Below, piece by piece: positions 16,561 through 24,674 of a DNA stretch of 64,000 bases (position 1 is the stretch's first letter; each line of letters starts with the position of its first letter). Under the pieces are notes generated by a model. It did no database searches and had not been told where the DNA came from. It saw only the letters and a list, made by a program, of their open reading frames with translations. Position numbers and translations under genes: made by a program. Origin of the DNA: Coprothermobacter sp. (lineage in GTDB: Bacteria > Caldisericota > Caldisericia > Cryosericales > Cryosericaceae); the NCBI GenBank assembly GCA_013824685.1, contig PNOG01000006.1:1-64000 (forward strand), given 5' to 3'.

Positions 16561-17933
16561 CTTCCGAGGAAATCATACAGCGCGTCCGGGCGGCCGGTGT
16601 CGTAGGTGCGGGTGGCGCAGGATTTCCGACGCACGTCAAGCTCGCTGCCAGGAACATTGACACCGTCATTGCCAATGGAGCTGAGTGCGAGCCAATGCTG
16701 CGGTGTGACCAGCAGCTCATGGCAGCTCATCCAGAGCTTGTCATCCGCGGGATGCGCCTGGTGATGCAGGCAGTTGGGGCCGGCCGTGGGTTGATCGCGG
16801 TCAAGGAGCACTATGCAAGTGCCGTGAAGGCCCTGCAGGCAGAGCTGGACCGCCAGAAGGACGCCGACGATGCACGGGCATGGCCAGTGAGCCTCTACAT
16901 CATCGAGCGCAGTGTGTATCCGGCAGGTGACGAGTTCTGCCTGGTCTACGAGGTGACAGGGAGGCTCATTCCCGAGGCGGGGCTTCCTCTGAACGTCGGC
17001 TGTGTGGTGCAGAATGTCGGGACGCTTGCCAACATTGCGCTGGCCGTGGATGAAGGTGTTCCGGTGACCCACCGGTACGTGACCGTCAACGGTGAGGTCA
17101 AGTCACCCCGGACCATCAACGTGCCTCTTGGCATGTCGTTCGACAAGGTCATCGAATGTGCCGGCGGCTATACGCGCAGTGAAAGCGAGCTGAAGGTCGT
17201 GGTCGGAGGGCCTATGACGGGGCATATCGTGAAAGACCTGAAGGCGGAGACGATTGCCAAGACGACGGGAGGCATCCTGGTCCTCCCCACAGACAACGAG
17301 GTCGTCCGGTTCATGTCTCGATCCCTCGACCTGTGGACCAAACGAGGGAAGGCCAGCTGTGACCAGTGCCGTGACTGCACGGTCCTGTGCCCACGGCACC
17401 TGCTCGGCCATGATTTCAGCCCTCACGAGATCATGCGCGCAGGGGCCTATGGCATCAACGTTAAGAACAGCGTCCTGACGGGTGCAGTCATGTGCTGCGA
17501 ATGCAGACTGTGTGAGGCGTACTCATGTCCGCTGGAGCTTTCGCCCATGCAGTTCTACCAGAAGATGAAGCGCGAACTGGCAGCCGCCGGGTGGAAGAAC
17601 GAGGTGCACCACCGTGCTGATCTGTCGCCCGACGACTTCCGCGAGGGGCGCCTTGTGCCCACGGAGCGCCTTGTCGCCCGCCTCGGCGTCGGCACCTACC
17701 ACACGTGGCCGGTCGCATGGGACGAGTCCGAGGTCCGCGCCGACCGTGTCGCCATCAGCCTCAAGCAGCACATCGGCGTGCCGGCTCAGCCAGTCGTCGT
17801 CGAGGGCGACATGGTGAGCATCGGCCAGCTCATCGCCGCTCCTCCGGAAGGGAAGCTGGGAGCCAGCATTCATGCCTCCATTGCCGGCAGGGTTTCCAGC
17901 GTAGGTGACAAGGAGATTGTCATCGAAGGTTGA
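16557..17933 (+). CDS. pduS: PduS-like RnfC-family flavin/Fe-S oxidoreductase (cobalamin reductase)
   Basis: PduS reduces cobalamin for adenosylation and can move electrons through the shell with PduT. The 458-residue protein has the RnfC/NuoF-type flavin region (GAGGAGFPTHVK, 17-28, and ANGAECEPML). Two 4Fe-4S motifs follow: C268-C271-C274-C278 (CDQCRDCTVLCP) and C313/C314-C316-C319-C324 (CCECRLCEAYSCP). The C-terminal domain resembles the SLBB/lipoyl-like end of RnfC. It is the last gene of the run and is followed by a strong terminator. It combines a pdu-type redox pair with an otherwise eut-type set. Confidence 0.92.
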   Translation: MTSEEIIQRVRAAGVVGAGGAGFPTHVKLAARNIDTVIANGAECEPMLRCDQQLMAAHPELVIRGMRLVMQAVGAGRGLIAVKEHYASAVKALQAELDRQKDADDARAWPVSLYIIERSVYPAGDEFCLVYEVTGRLIPEAGLPLNVGCVVQNVGTLANIALAVDEGVPVTHRYVTVNGEVKSPRTINVPLGMSFDKVIECAGGYTRSESELKVVVGGPMTGHIVKDLKAETIAKTTGGILVLPTDNEVVRFMSRSLDLWTKRGKASCDQCRDCTVLCPRHLLGHDFSPHEIMRAGAYGINVKNSVLTGAVMCCECRLCEAYSCPLELSPMQFYQKMKRELAAAGWKNEVHHRADLSPDDFREGRLVPTERLVARLGVGTYHTWPVAWDESEVRADRVAISLKQHIGVPAQPVVVEGDMVSIGQLIAAPPEGKLGASIHASIAGRVSSVGDKEIVIEG

Positions 17934-17969
17934 AGGCCCGGAAAACGCCAGAGCTCTCTTGATAAGCAA

Positions 17970-18006
17970 CCGCCCGACGGCGCAAGAAGCTGTCGGGCGG
18001 TTTTCT
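17970..18006 (+). terminator. Intrinsic terminator closing the eut operon
   Basis: CCGCCCGAC (17970-17978) pairs with GTCGGGCGG (17992-18000) and is followed by TTTTCTC. It lies 37 bases after the pduS-like stop. It is the first strong hairpin with a U-run after 17 kb of same-strand genes. Confidence 0.85.
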
Positions 18007-18030
18007 CGTTCGGAGGGAGCCTGCCTCGCG

Positions 18031-19401
18031 TCAGGAGTCTTTGGAGATCAGGTGAGCCTTGGCCACAGATCCTGCCACATTGACTGGATCTCGTGCCGAG
18101 CTGAACGGCGGCGAGTAGCATAGCTGCAGGTTGTCCAGATCACCCACGTGGGCGCCGAAATAGATTGCCGTCGCGATGATATCGATGCGCTTGGCGATCC
18201 CGTCACGTCCTGCAGCCTGTGCTCCAAGCACCCGGCCGTCAGACCCGTACAGGAGTTTCAGATGGATGGGGAAGGCGCCGGGATAGTACTCTGCATGGCT
18301 CATGGGATGGATCAGGATCGAGTTGAAGGGGATGTTCCTGCGCTGCAGCTGCGCGGAATTGGCCCCCGTCGAGGCGCAGGAAATGTCGAAGACCTTCAGA
18401 ACCGAACTGCCTTGTGTTCCCGGATACTGCTCGCTCCAGCCACCACCGACTCCGGCAATGTTGGCAGCTGCAATGCGAGCCTGCTGATGAGCGGGACCGG
18501 CGAGCGGTATCGCCATTGCCGCTCCTGAGACGGTGTGCGTGACTTCGATGGCGTCGCCAACTGCATAGATGTCCGGGTCTGATGTCCGCAGGCTGGGTGA
18601 AACCGCAATACCTCCCGAATCGCCAATCGCGAGACCGGCGTCTCGTGCGATACGTGAGAGTGGGCGGACGCCGACGGCCACGACGACGAAATCCGCATCG
18701 ATGCTACCCCCGCCCGCCAGGACAACTGTCTGTCCACCACCAGCGCGGGCACTGAAACGCTCAACATGCTGTCCCAGGCGAACGGAGATGCCATGTTTCT
18801 CCAGCTCTTGCTGAGTGTAGACTGCGATGTCCGGGTCCACAAAGGAGATCGTCTGGGCGGCCTCCTCGACGATCGTGGCGTTGAGCCCCCGTTTGCGCAG
18901 AGCTTCGGCCATCACACAGCCGACATAGCCACCCCCGAGGATGACGGCGGAACGCGCTCCACCTTGGACCAGTGCTGCGATCCTGTCCATATGCGGGATC
19001 GACCACATTGGTATGACGTTCTCTCCATCGATGCCGGGAATCTGGGGCCAGACAGGCTCTGCGCCCATGGCAAGGACGAGCTTGTCGTAGTGTTCAATAC
19101 TCCGTGCGTCTGTAGCAGCGTTGTGGACAGTGATCGTGTGCGCAGAGGCATCGATGCCGACGACCTCGCTCTGGAGGCGGACATCGATGCCATGCTTGGA
19201 ACGAAGGGAGTCGGCTGTCTCGACAAAGAGCGCAGATCGGTCCGCGATGGTTCCCTCAAGATAGTACAGCAGGCCGCAGTTTGCATAGGAGACGTACTGG
19301 CCGCGCTCGAACACGACAACTTCTACATCGGGACGCAGGCGGCGGAGACGCGTCGCGACGCTTGCCCCGCCCGCATTGCCTCCAACGATCAGCACTCTCA
19401 T
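18031..19401 (-). CDS. CoA-disulfide reductase / NADH oxidase-family flavoprotein
   Basis: A 456-residue FAD- and NAD(P)H-binding protein of the single-cysteine CoADR/Nox family. FAD loop: LIVGGNAGGASVATRLRRL (4-22). Redox cysteine: C42 in YVSYANCGLLYY. NAD(P)H loop: ILGGGYVGCVMAEAL near residue 150. A further FAD motif is DPDIYAVGDAIEV, followed by IPLAGPAHQQARIAA, a segment shared with CoADR. It could reduce CoA disulfide, polysulfide or oxygen; the sequence alone does not decide. GGAGGG precedes the start. It converges on the eut operon from the other strand and probably serves CoA or NADH balance. Confidence 0.85.
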   Translation of the reverse strand: MRVLIVGGNAGGASVATRLRRLRPDVEVVVFERGQYVSYANCGLLYYLEGTIADRSALFVETADSLRSKHGIDVRLQSEVVGIDASAHTITVHNAATDARSIEHYDKLVLAMGAEPVWPQIPGIDGENVIPMWSIPHMDRIAALVQGGARSAVILGGGYVGCVMAEALRKRGLNATIVEEAAQTISFVDPDIAVYTQQELEKHGISVRLGQHVERFSARAGGGQTVVLAGGGSIDADFVVVAVGVRPLSRIARDAGLAIGDSGGIAVSPSLRTSDPDIYAVGDAIEVTHTVSGAAMAIPLAGPAHQQARIAAANIAGVGGGWSEQYPGTQGSSVLKVFDISCASTGANSAQLQRRNIPFNSILIHPMSHAEYYPGAFPIHLKLLYGSDGRVLGAQAAGRDGIAKRIDIIATAIYFGAHVGDLDNLQLCYSPPFSSARDPVNVAGSVAKAHLISKDS

Positions 19402-19428
19402 GGCATGATCCCTCCTGGTTGCTGTTTC

Positions 19429-19659
19429 CTACTGCTTCGGCTTTCGGGTGCGTTCCGTCCCAATGCCAAAGTAGCCCGTCAGCCCGACGACGAAGAGAAC
19501 AGCGGCTGCAAACCACCGGATGAAGATGACTTCGTGTGTAGTGAACATAATCAGCCCCCAGACTATCGCCATAGCCATAAGGCCGAGGTTGAGGCGCCGG
19601 CTTCTACTCTTGCGCTCTGCCGGGGTCATAATATGTTTCTTCGAAGGTTCGGTTTTCAT
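19429..19659 (-). CDS. Small two-helix membrane protein of unknown function
   Basis: A 76-residue protein: a basic N-terminus (about 25 residues rich in Lys and Arg), then two hydrophobic segments at about 26-41 (LGLMAMAIVWGLIMF) and 49-68 (WFAAAVLFVVGLTGYFGIG), and a basic tail. TAAGGAG six bases before the ATG supports it. It sits 27 bases ahead of the flavoprotein gene on the same strand, so the two are probably co-transcribed. I do not recognise a named family. Confidence 0.65.
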   Translation of the reverse strand: MKTEPSKKHIMTPAERKSRSRRLNLGLMAMAIVWGLIMFTTHEVIFIRWFAAAVLFVVGLTGYFGIGTERTRKPKQ

Positions 19660-19755
19660 GATACTCCTTAGTGGATGGTGTCAATCCTGTGGGAAGTATA
19701 CCACGGTACGCTGGTTCGGAAACTGTCCTCGTATTGCCAGCGGGTTCTGACCATG

Positions 19756-21186
19756 TCAGCGTCCGGCTGCCTGGGCCCCGCCGGTGAGCAGGTCGACCAT
19801 AGCCGACGCATAGATGCGGGTGGCGACAAGCAGGTCATCCAGCTCGATGTACTCGTCTGGTCCGTGTTCGGTCGCGGGATGCCCCGAGAACTCCGGGCCG
19901 AATGACACCGCTTCCGGGATCAGACGAGCATAGGTGCCTCCTCCGATGCTGATGCAGCGTGGTGTGGCGTGTGTATGCTCATGGTATGCCTTTCCGAGAG
20001 TTGCGATGAGAGGAGACGAGGGGTCCACATAATGCGGGGGCGTGTCATCCAGGATGGTCAGGGCGGACGCCATGGCCGTGATGGACGGTCCGAGGACCGA
20101 TAAGACCGACGTCCTCGACGAGGTGACAGGGTAGCGGATGTCGATGTCCAGCGTGCCGACGCCTCCTTCCCACGTGAGGACTCCCAGGTTGACAGTCAGG
20201 CTTCCAGACACGTCATCGTGGAGATCCACTCCCAACCCGTGACCTGTCCAGCCCGTCCCGACCGTGCGCGCAAGGAACTGCAGCATGGGAAGGCCTTCCA
20301 GAATGCCGGCGGTGTCCAGCACCATGAGGAGCTTTCCGATGGCGTTGTGCCCTTTTCCGGGTGTGGATGCGTGGGCCGGCGTGCCATCCACAGATACGTC
20401 GATACGGCCCTTGCCTGCCGTCGTCCTGACCGTGAACCCATCCTCCTCGTCGCACCCGTGGAGAACGTTGAGCAGGGCATCTGTCCCGTGTGGAGGAGTG
20501 GATATGACGGCCTCGGCGTGTGCCGGCACCGTATTTGTCCGGTTACCGCCTGTTGCGGACTGAAGCATACCGTTGGCGTCCTGGCTGCTGGACAGCCGGA
20601 CCGCCAGGATGCCTTTCTCACTGTTGACGATCGGGAAGTCGCCGTCGGGACTGAACCCCGATGACGGCAGCGAGTGCCGACTGCGGTAGATCTCCATGTC
20701 CTGCCAGGCGCACTCCTCGTCGGTGCCGAACATGAGAAGGATTGCATTCTTCGGTTCCACCCCCGATGCAGCAAGTGCGGCGCGCGCTGCAGCGAGTGCG
20801 AAGACCGTTGCGACAGCCGGGCCCTTGTCGTCCACGGCTCCGCGACCGTAGAGACGCCCGTCCCGGATGGTCGCTGCAAATGGGGGCAAAGTCCATCCGT
20901 CGCCTGCGGGGACAACGTCGAGGTGGGTGAGCACGGCATACTCGGTGCCCGATGTGTTTCCAAACCGAGCCCTGCCGACGACGCCCTCGACGTTCTCACC
21001 GGGGAAGCCCATCCAGTTCGTGATGTCGAGCACGTAGCGGAGGGCTCGTGCGATGTCAACGCCGAAGGGAGCATCAGGGGAAACCGTGGCCGCGTCCTTG
21101 ACCGACGGGATGGCCAGTGCGCCTGCTATCGCGGACATCATAGCCTTTTCGTGGTCGAGGAGGTAGTGCTCGATGGTTTCTTTCAA
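19756..21186 (-). CDS. PepV-like M20 family dipeptidase
   Basis: A zinc metallopeptidase of the M20 PepV/Xaa-His type. Metal ligands and catalytic groups are visible: THLDVVPAGDGW, GRGAVDDKGP (bridging Asp), GTDEECAWQD and, near the C-terminus, GHPATEHGPDEYIEL. I choose a TTG start at 21,186, preceded by CTGGAG with six bases between; this gives about 476 residues, as expected for PepV, and avoids most of the overlap with pta that an upstream ATG would cause. It follows pta by 34 bases and likely shares its promoter. The role is dipeptide breakdown, not an evident part of ethanolamine use. Confidence 0.85.
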   Translation of the reverse strand: MKETIEHYLLDHEKAMMSAIAGALAIPSVKDAATVSPDAPFGVDIARALRYVLDITNWMGFPGENVEGVVGRARFGNTSGTEYAVLTHLDVVPAGDGWTLPPFAATIRDGRLYGRGAVDDKGPAVATVFALAAARAALAASGVEPKNAILLMFGTDEECAWQDMEIYRSRHSLPSSGFSPDGDFPIVNSEKGILAVRLSSSQDANGMLQSATGGNRTNTVPAHAEAVISTPPHGTDALLNVLHGCDEEDGFTVRTTAGKGRIDVSVDGTPAHASTPGKGHNAIGKLLMVLDTAGILEGLPMLQFLARTVGTGWTGHGLGVDLHDDVSGSLTVNLGVLTWEGGVGTLDIDIRYPVTSSRTSVLSVLGPSITAMASALTILDDTPPHYVDPSSPLIATLGKAYHEHTHATPRCISIGGGTYARLIPEAVSFGPEFSGHPATEHGPDEYIELDDLLVATRIYASAMVDLLTGGAQAAGR

Positions 21187-21220
21187 GGGCAGCTCCAGGT
21201 GAAAGATGGAACGTACTGTG

Positions 21221-22252
21221 TTAGCTTGGGTGCGGGGCGCAGGTCCCGCATGAAGCCGCGGCCTGCCTTGCATCTTCCTGCGTATTCAGCAGTGCGATGG
21301 CGCAAACGTTGACGATGTCTTCGGCGCTGCAGCCTCGTGAGAGATCGTTTGCCGACCTCGCCAGTCCCTGGGAAACCGGACCGACAGCCTCAGCTCCAGC
21401 AAGCCGCTGGACAAGCTTGTACCCGATGTTCGCGGCATTGAGCTCAGGGAAGATGAAGCAGTTTGCCTTCCCTGCAACAACGCTCCATGGAGCCTTCTGG
21501 CGCGCAACCGATGGGACAAGGGACGCATCGAACTGCAGTTCCCCATCAATGGCAAGATCCGGTCTCCTTGCCCGTACCAGCTTGGTTGCCTGTACGACCT
21601 TGTCCACCATTTCGTGCGAGGCAGAGCCTTTGGTGCTGAAGCTCAGCATGGCAACAGCAGGCTCGATGTTTGTCAGCTTCTGGAACGTCGAGGCGGTCGC
21701 AACGGCGATGTCGGCAAGCTGTTCAGCGGTAGGATCCGGGACGATGGCGCAGTCTCCGAACCCAAACAGCCGCCCGTCCGGCATGACCATCAGGAACATC
21801 GACGAGACGGTCTTGTTGCCGGGCGCGGTGCCGACGATCTGCAGGGCAGGACGCAGCATATCGCCCGTCGAGTGGACGGCGCCCGTGACCAGTGCATCCA
21901 CTGCTCCTGTGGCGAGCATGCAGGTCGCGTGGTAGATAGGGTCCACAGCGAGCTGGGCAGCCTGCTCTGCTGTCATGCCCTTGGCTTTGCGCTTCTCGAG
22001 GATGAGAGCGGCGTAGTCATGGAGTCTGGGGGACGTCGACGGGTCAACGATCTCGATGCCCGCAAGGCTGACGCCATTGGACTCCGCGTGAGACCGAATG
22101 GAAGCGCCGTTGCCGACCAGGACCACACGGGCCATGTCCAGACGCACCATGATGGCCGCTGCCTGCTGATTGCGCTCCTCGTCACCCTCTGGCAACACAA
22201 CGGTCTTGTGGAGTCTTGCCGCCCTGCTGCGAATCGACTCAAGGATGTTCAT
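21221..22252 (-). CDS. pta: Phosphate acetyltransferase
   Basis: Pta converts acetyl-CoA and phosphate to acetyl-phosphate and CoA, recycling the CoA used by EutE and feeding ATP synthesis through an acetate kinase. The 343-residue protein is the short PTA form (VVLPEGDEERNQQAA, ALVTGAVHSTGDMLRPALQ, MLSFSTKGSA, DGELQFDASLVP, FPELNAANIGYK). GGGAGG four bases ahead sets the ATG at 22,252. It is transcribed away from the eut operon, from a good promoter at 22,283-22,310. Its place next to eut suggests it does the job of EutD. Confidence 0.94.
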   Translation of the reverse strand: MNILESIRSRAARLHKTVVLPEGDEERNQQAAAIMVRLDMARVVLVGNGASIRSHAESNGVSLAGIEIVDPSTSPRLHDYAALILEKRKAKGMTAEQAAQLAVDPIYHATCMLATGAVDALVTGAVHSTGDMLRPALQIVGTAPGNKTVSSMFLMVMPDGRLFGFGDCAIVPDPTAEQLADIAVATASTFQKLTNIEPAVAMLSFSTKGSASHEMVDKVVQATKLVRARRPDLAIDGELQFDASLVPSVARQKAPWSVVAGKANCFIFPELNAANIGYKLVQRLAGAEAVGPVSQGLARSANDLSRGCSAEDIVNVCAIALLNTQEDARQAAASCGTCAPHPS

Positions 22253-22282
22253 GCGACCTCCCGTAGGATATAGCAATTACCA

Positions 22283-22310
22283 ATTCTAGCACTGAGCTGA
22301 CTTCTGCCAA
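22283..22310 (-). promoter_or_regulatory. Promoter for pta
   Basis: On the - strand TTGGCA (22310-22305) and TAGAAT (22288-22283) are 16 bases apart, about 30 bases upstream of the pta start. Both boxes match five of six consensus positions. Confidence 0.6.
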
Positions 22311-22341
22311 GACCCGGCACGACGACCATCCCTGGTCGAGC

Positions 22342-23034
22342 CTAGCCCAGCAGCAGGTTTGCGATGAGGACAAACAGCTGGCCCAGCAGGCAGGCGGCTC
22401 CCAGGACGTCACCGGTATAGCCCCCGATCTTGTGGCGCGCGGCGATACTCATCAACAACCCTGTCAGGACGGCCACGCCCATGGACACGGCCCAGCGCAG
22501 AGGGTCGAGGAAAGCCAGCGGCGCAGCCAGCACGGCACTTACGACGGTGGCCGAGTGCTCGTACGGCGACATGAGCGCCCCCAGGCCGCCCGGCTTGGCA
22601 GGCGGTGTCACCGCAAGGAGGACGTTCATGGCGAAGCGCCCGCACACGCTCATGAAGAGAAGCGACGTCGGCGCCGATGAACGAAAGGCCAGGTAGAACG
22701 CCAGGCAGTAGAAGAACGAGAAGAAAACGGCGAAGGGACCGGTGTCGCCCTTGGACATGATTTCCAGGCACTTCTCACGTCCCGCCTGATTGAGGAAGCC
22801 GTCGAACGTGTCGAGCAGCCCGTCGAAGTGGAAGAGGTCGAACACGTAGAACCCCACGACGATTGCCAGTACGGCGCCCAGATCGCCCGGGACGAACCGG
22901 CGCCCCGCCCAGTACAAGAGTCCGGCGACATAGCCGACCAGGGTGAAGTAGCGGGCGATGTGCTTGACGGTTCCCTTGCCGCCGAACGGCAGACGGCTGA
23001 GAAACGAGAAGGCAAGTCGCGGCTCATCCAGCAC
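22342..23034 (-). CDS. cobS: Cobalamin synthase CobS
   Basis: CobS joins AdoGDP-cobinamide to alpha-ribazole (or its phosphate), the last joining step of cobamide assembly, in the membrane. The protein has about six hydrophobic helices and the family motif HFDGLLDTFDGF (the usual form is DGLADTADG), followed by KGDTGPFAV and, near the C-terminus, GGYTGDVLGA. I choose the GTG at 23,034, with GGGAGG just ahead, giving 230 residues; a further upstream ATG exists but lacks a site. The start overlaps the cbiR end by 11 bases. Confidence 0.92.
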   Translation of the reverse strand: MLDEPRLAFSFLSRLPFGGKGTVKHIARYFTLVGYVAGLLYWAGRRFVPGDLGAVLAIVVGFYVFDLFHFDGLLDTFDGFLNQAGREKCLEIMSKGDTGPFAVFFSFFYCLAFYLAFRSSAPTSLLFMSVCGRFAMNVLLAVTPPAKPGGLGALMSPYEHSATVVSAVLAAPLAFLDPLRWAVSMGVAVLTGLLMSIAARHKIGGYTGDVLGAACLLGQLFVLIANLLLG

Positions 23035-23614
23035 GGCAGGCCTCCCAGGTACGCAGGCTGGTCGTGAGGGCATCAAGGTCGAACACCTCAAAGGTCAGCA
23101 GGGTCTGGTCATTGACCCATGGCAGGATGACCGTGGCCGTCGCAGGGTCAAGCGCAAGATGGTCCTTTCCGCCCTGCACCCCCATCGCATGGACCTCGAC
23201 GACGCGAGGCTTCCACTCGTCAGGGAAGCGCTTGCCAAGGAGGTGGTGCCCGACGTCGAACACCATGCGCTCGTAGGGCTCGACGACGTCCTTGAGGTTC
23301 TCGAGAGCGATCCGCTCGCCCCAGGCGTAGTCACTCCAGTGTGCCATCGGGTGCAGGACATAGTTCAGAGCTGGGAATCCGTGACTCTCAAAGAAGCGGT
23401 ACGCATCCCATGCCTGTGCGGCGTCCGAGAACGGAAGGTGCACCGCGTACTGGAGGTCAAGCTTGAGCAGCTCAGGAAGCTCGCGTTCGAGCGTAGACCG
23501 TGTATCCTGGTCCCAGCTCGCCACCAGGAGTTCCTCATAGTCGACCAGCCCCTGTGCAAGGCGGGCGTTTTCCAGCCACGTGCCAGGGACCAGCCAGGAG
23601 GTGCACCCGATCAT
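23024..23614 (-). CDS. cbiR: CbiR-like cobamide-remodelling hydrolase (AP endonuclease 2 fold)
   Basis: CbiR, described in Akkermansia, removes the lower-ligand loop of cobamides so that the cell can rebuild the form it needs. It has a xylose-isomerase/AP endonuclease 2-like TIM barrel. The 196-residue protein opens MIGCTSWLVPGTWLENARL and carries metal-ligand-like motifs along the barrel: YAVHLPF, YVLHPMAHW, ALENLKD, VFDVGHHLLG, VVEVHAMG and GGKDHLAL. It is shorter than the roughly 250-residue proteins I recall, with compact loops. It lies between cobU and cobS, overlapping both, which strongly supports a corrinoid role. Confidence 0.75.
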   Translation of the reverse strand: MIGCTSWLVPGTWLENARLAQGLVDYEELLVASWDQDTRSTLERELPELLKLDLQYAVHLPFSDAAQAWDAYRFFESHGFPALNYVLHPMAHWSDYAWGERIALENLKDVVEPYERMVFDVGHHLLGKRFPDEWKPRVVEVHAMGVQGGKDHLALDPATATVILPWVNDQTLLTFEVFDLDALTTSLRTWEACRAG

Positions 23615-24099
23615 TTCAGGACGAGAGGCAGACCTGCGACCATGAAGATGACCTGGTCCGCGCGTTGTGCCAGAGCGGCGTTGAGTCGCCCGAGCTCTTC
23701 CACGTACAGCCGGGTCGATGCGTCCATCGGGATGATACCCATGCCGACCTCGTTGGTCACGAAGACCTCGTTGCCCGATACGGAGGCCAGCAGCTCATCC
23801 TTCATCGCCGTAAGGTCTCGCTGGTAGTGCATCAGGTTGCCGAGCCATGTCGTCATACAGTCGACAAGCACCACGTCATAGGATGCGCAGCGGCGAAGGA
23901 CGGTGGGGACTTCGACAGGCTCTTCAATGGTCTCGAACAGCGACCCGCGCTCTTCCCTGTGTCGCTTGATCCGGGCGCGCATCTCGTCGTCGAATGGTTC
24001 GGCGGTCGCGACGAATGCCCGGCGCGTGCCGCGCTCGAGCGCGATACGCATCGCGTACGTGCTCTTGCCAGACCTCTCGCCGCCAGTGATGAGGATCAT
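23611..24099 (-). CDS. cobU: Adenosylcobinamide kinase / guanylyltransferase CobU
   Basis: CobU phosphorylates adenosylcobinamide and adds GMP, preparing it for CobS. At 162 residues it has the P-loop ITGGERSGKSTYAM (4-17), FVATAEPFDDEM, VLVDCMTTWLGNLM (Walker B-like) and VFVTNEVGMGIIP. The last bases overlap the cbiR start by four (ATGA). The start lies three bases after the stop of the small gene upstream. Together with cbiR, cobS and the distant BtuR this is a salvage rather than a de novo set; no corrin ring synthesis gene is in the window. Confidence 0.95.
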   Translation of the reverse strand: MILITGGERSGKSTYAMRIALERGTRRAFVATAEPFDDEMRARIKRHREERGSLFETIEEPVEVPTVLRRCASYDVVLVDCMTTWLGNLMHYQRDLTAMKDELLASVSGNEVFVTNEVGMGIIPMDASTRLYVEELGRLNAALAQRADQVIFMVAGLPLVLK

Positions 24100-24102
24100 T
24101 GC

Positions 24103-24246
24103 TCAGACCCGGTGATGATGGGGCTCACGGATCGCGCGGCCCTGCATCATGGCCATGTTCGCGGCAATCCCTTCACGGAGCCAGAAGCTGCTCTCTGGTT
24201 TGGTGAGAACGTCAAGCCCGTTCTGAACGTCTTCTCTGAGCATTGT
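24103..24246 (-). CDS. 47-residue protein heading the corrinoid salvage operon, unknown function
   Basis: The ORF reads MLREDVQNGLDVLTKPESSF, continues through an alanine/methionine-rich helix and ends REPHHHRV. CGGAGG lies six bases before its ATG, and its stop is three bases from the cobU start, so it is almost certainly translated and coupled to cobU. The HHH near the C-terminus could bind a metal such as cobalt. I know of no named family. It may be a small CobU partner or a leader peptide. Confidence 0.6.
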   Translation of the reverse strand, partial: TMLREDVQNGLDVLTKPESSFWLREGIAANMAMMQGRAIREPHHHRV

Positions 24247-24414
24247 ACTTCCTCCGGGAACGCGAATTTCTTGTCCGGCCGCTTGCGGTGAGGGTACGGT
24301 CTCCCGCAGAAGCCACCGGTTGCATCCGCTTCTGAGGGCGGACCGCACTTCGAGTGCCCGAAAAGCAGGCCCGGATACAGGACTGGTCATGACTGGTCAT
24401 CATTGCGTGGACAC
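24247..24414 (-). promoter_or_regulatory. Structured 5' leader of the corrinoid salvage operon
   Basis: About 165 bases separate the predicted promoter from the first start codon. The leader RNA can form CAGAAGC/GCTTCTG (14-base loop) and GCGG/CCGC stems close to the coding start, and it contains a direct repeat of ATGACCAGTC. Its place ahead of corrinoid genes invites the idea of a ligand-sensing leader, but I could not match the cobalamin riboswitch core sequences. Treat it as an unassigned structured leader. Confidence 0.35.
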
Positions 24415-24420
24415 ATCTCC

Positions 24421-24447
24421 AGTATATGAGTTTCCCGCTGCCGTCAA
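24421..24447 (-). promoter_or_regulatory. Promoter for the corrinoid salvage operon
   Basis: On the - strand TTGACG (24447-24442) and TATACT (24426-24421) are separated by 15 bases. Both boxes are good; the spacing is slightly short. Confidence 0.5.
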
Positions 24448-24523
24448 CGCGGCGCGTTGCTTGTAACAGGGTGTAACAGGGGACAGCCGTAGTTGTTGTA
24501 ACATGCTGCAACAGGGACAGGGC

Positions 24524-24551
24524 TGGATTCCCGCCTGCGCGGGAATGACGG
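24524..24551. repeat. REP-like palindrome, opposite orientation to the downstream set
   Basis: GGATTCCCGCCTGCGCGGGA followed by ATGACGG is the reverse complement of the CCGTCATTCCCGCG...CGGGAATCC element seen several times between 39.5 and 45 kb. TGTAACAGGG-type direct repeats lie just before it (24,468-24,520). The rest of 24,447-24,660 shows no gene; a TATACT at 24,633-24,638 could be a -10 for parA but has no good -35. Confidence 0.7.
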
Positions 24552-24674
24552 ACGATGTAGTCTGTATGAGTTGACGCGGCGGCTGCACCCGCAGACAGGG
24601 CAAGAATCGATACGGTTGGCACGTACCTGTGATATACTCACAATCACACAAGCCAGCGAGTCTCAGGGGGAACC

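Noticed and set aside
17970-18006. Terminator for the - strand flavoprotein gene as well
   Set aside because: On the - strand the hairpin is followed by TTGCTTATC only, which is a weak U-run; I assign it to the + strand.
19756-22273. Several + strand frames opposite pepV and pta
   Set aside because: No ribosome sites, no domains, and both - strand genes have clear family motifs.
24247-24414. Cobalamin riboswitch ahead of cobU
   Set aside because: I looked for the conserved B12-box and GGTG-AAATCC core. GGAGACC occurs but the rest does not fit, so I only list an unassigned leader.
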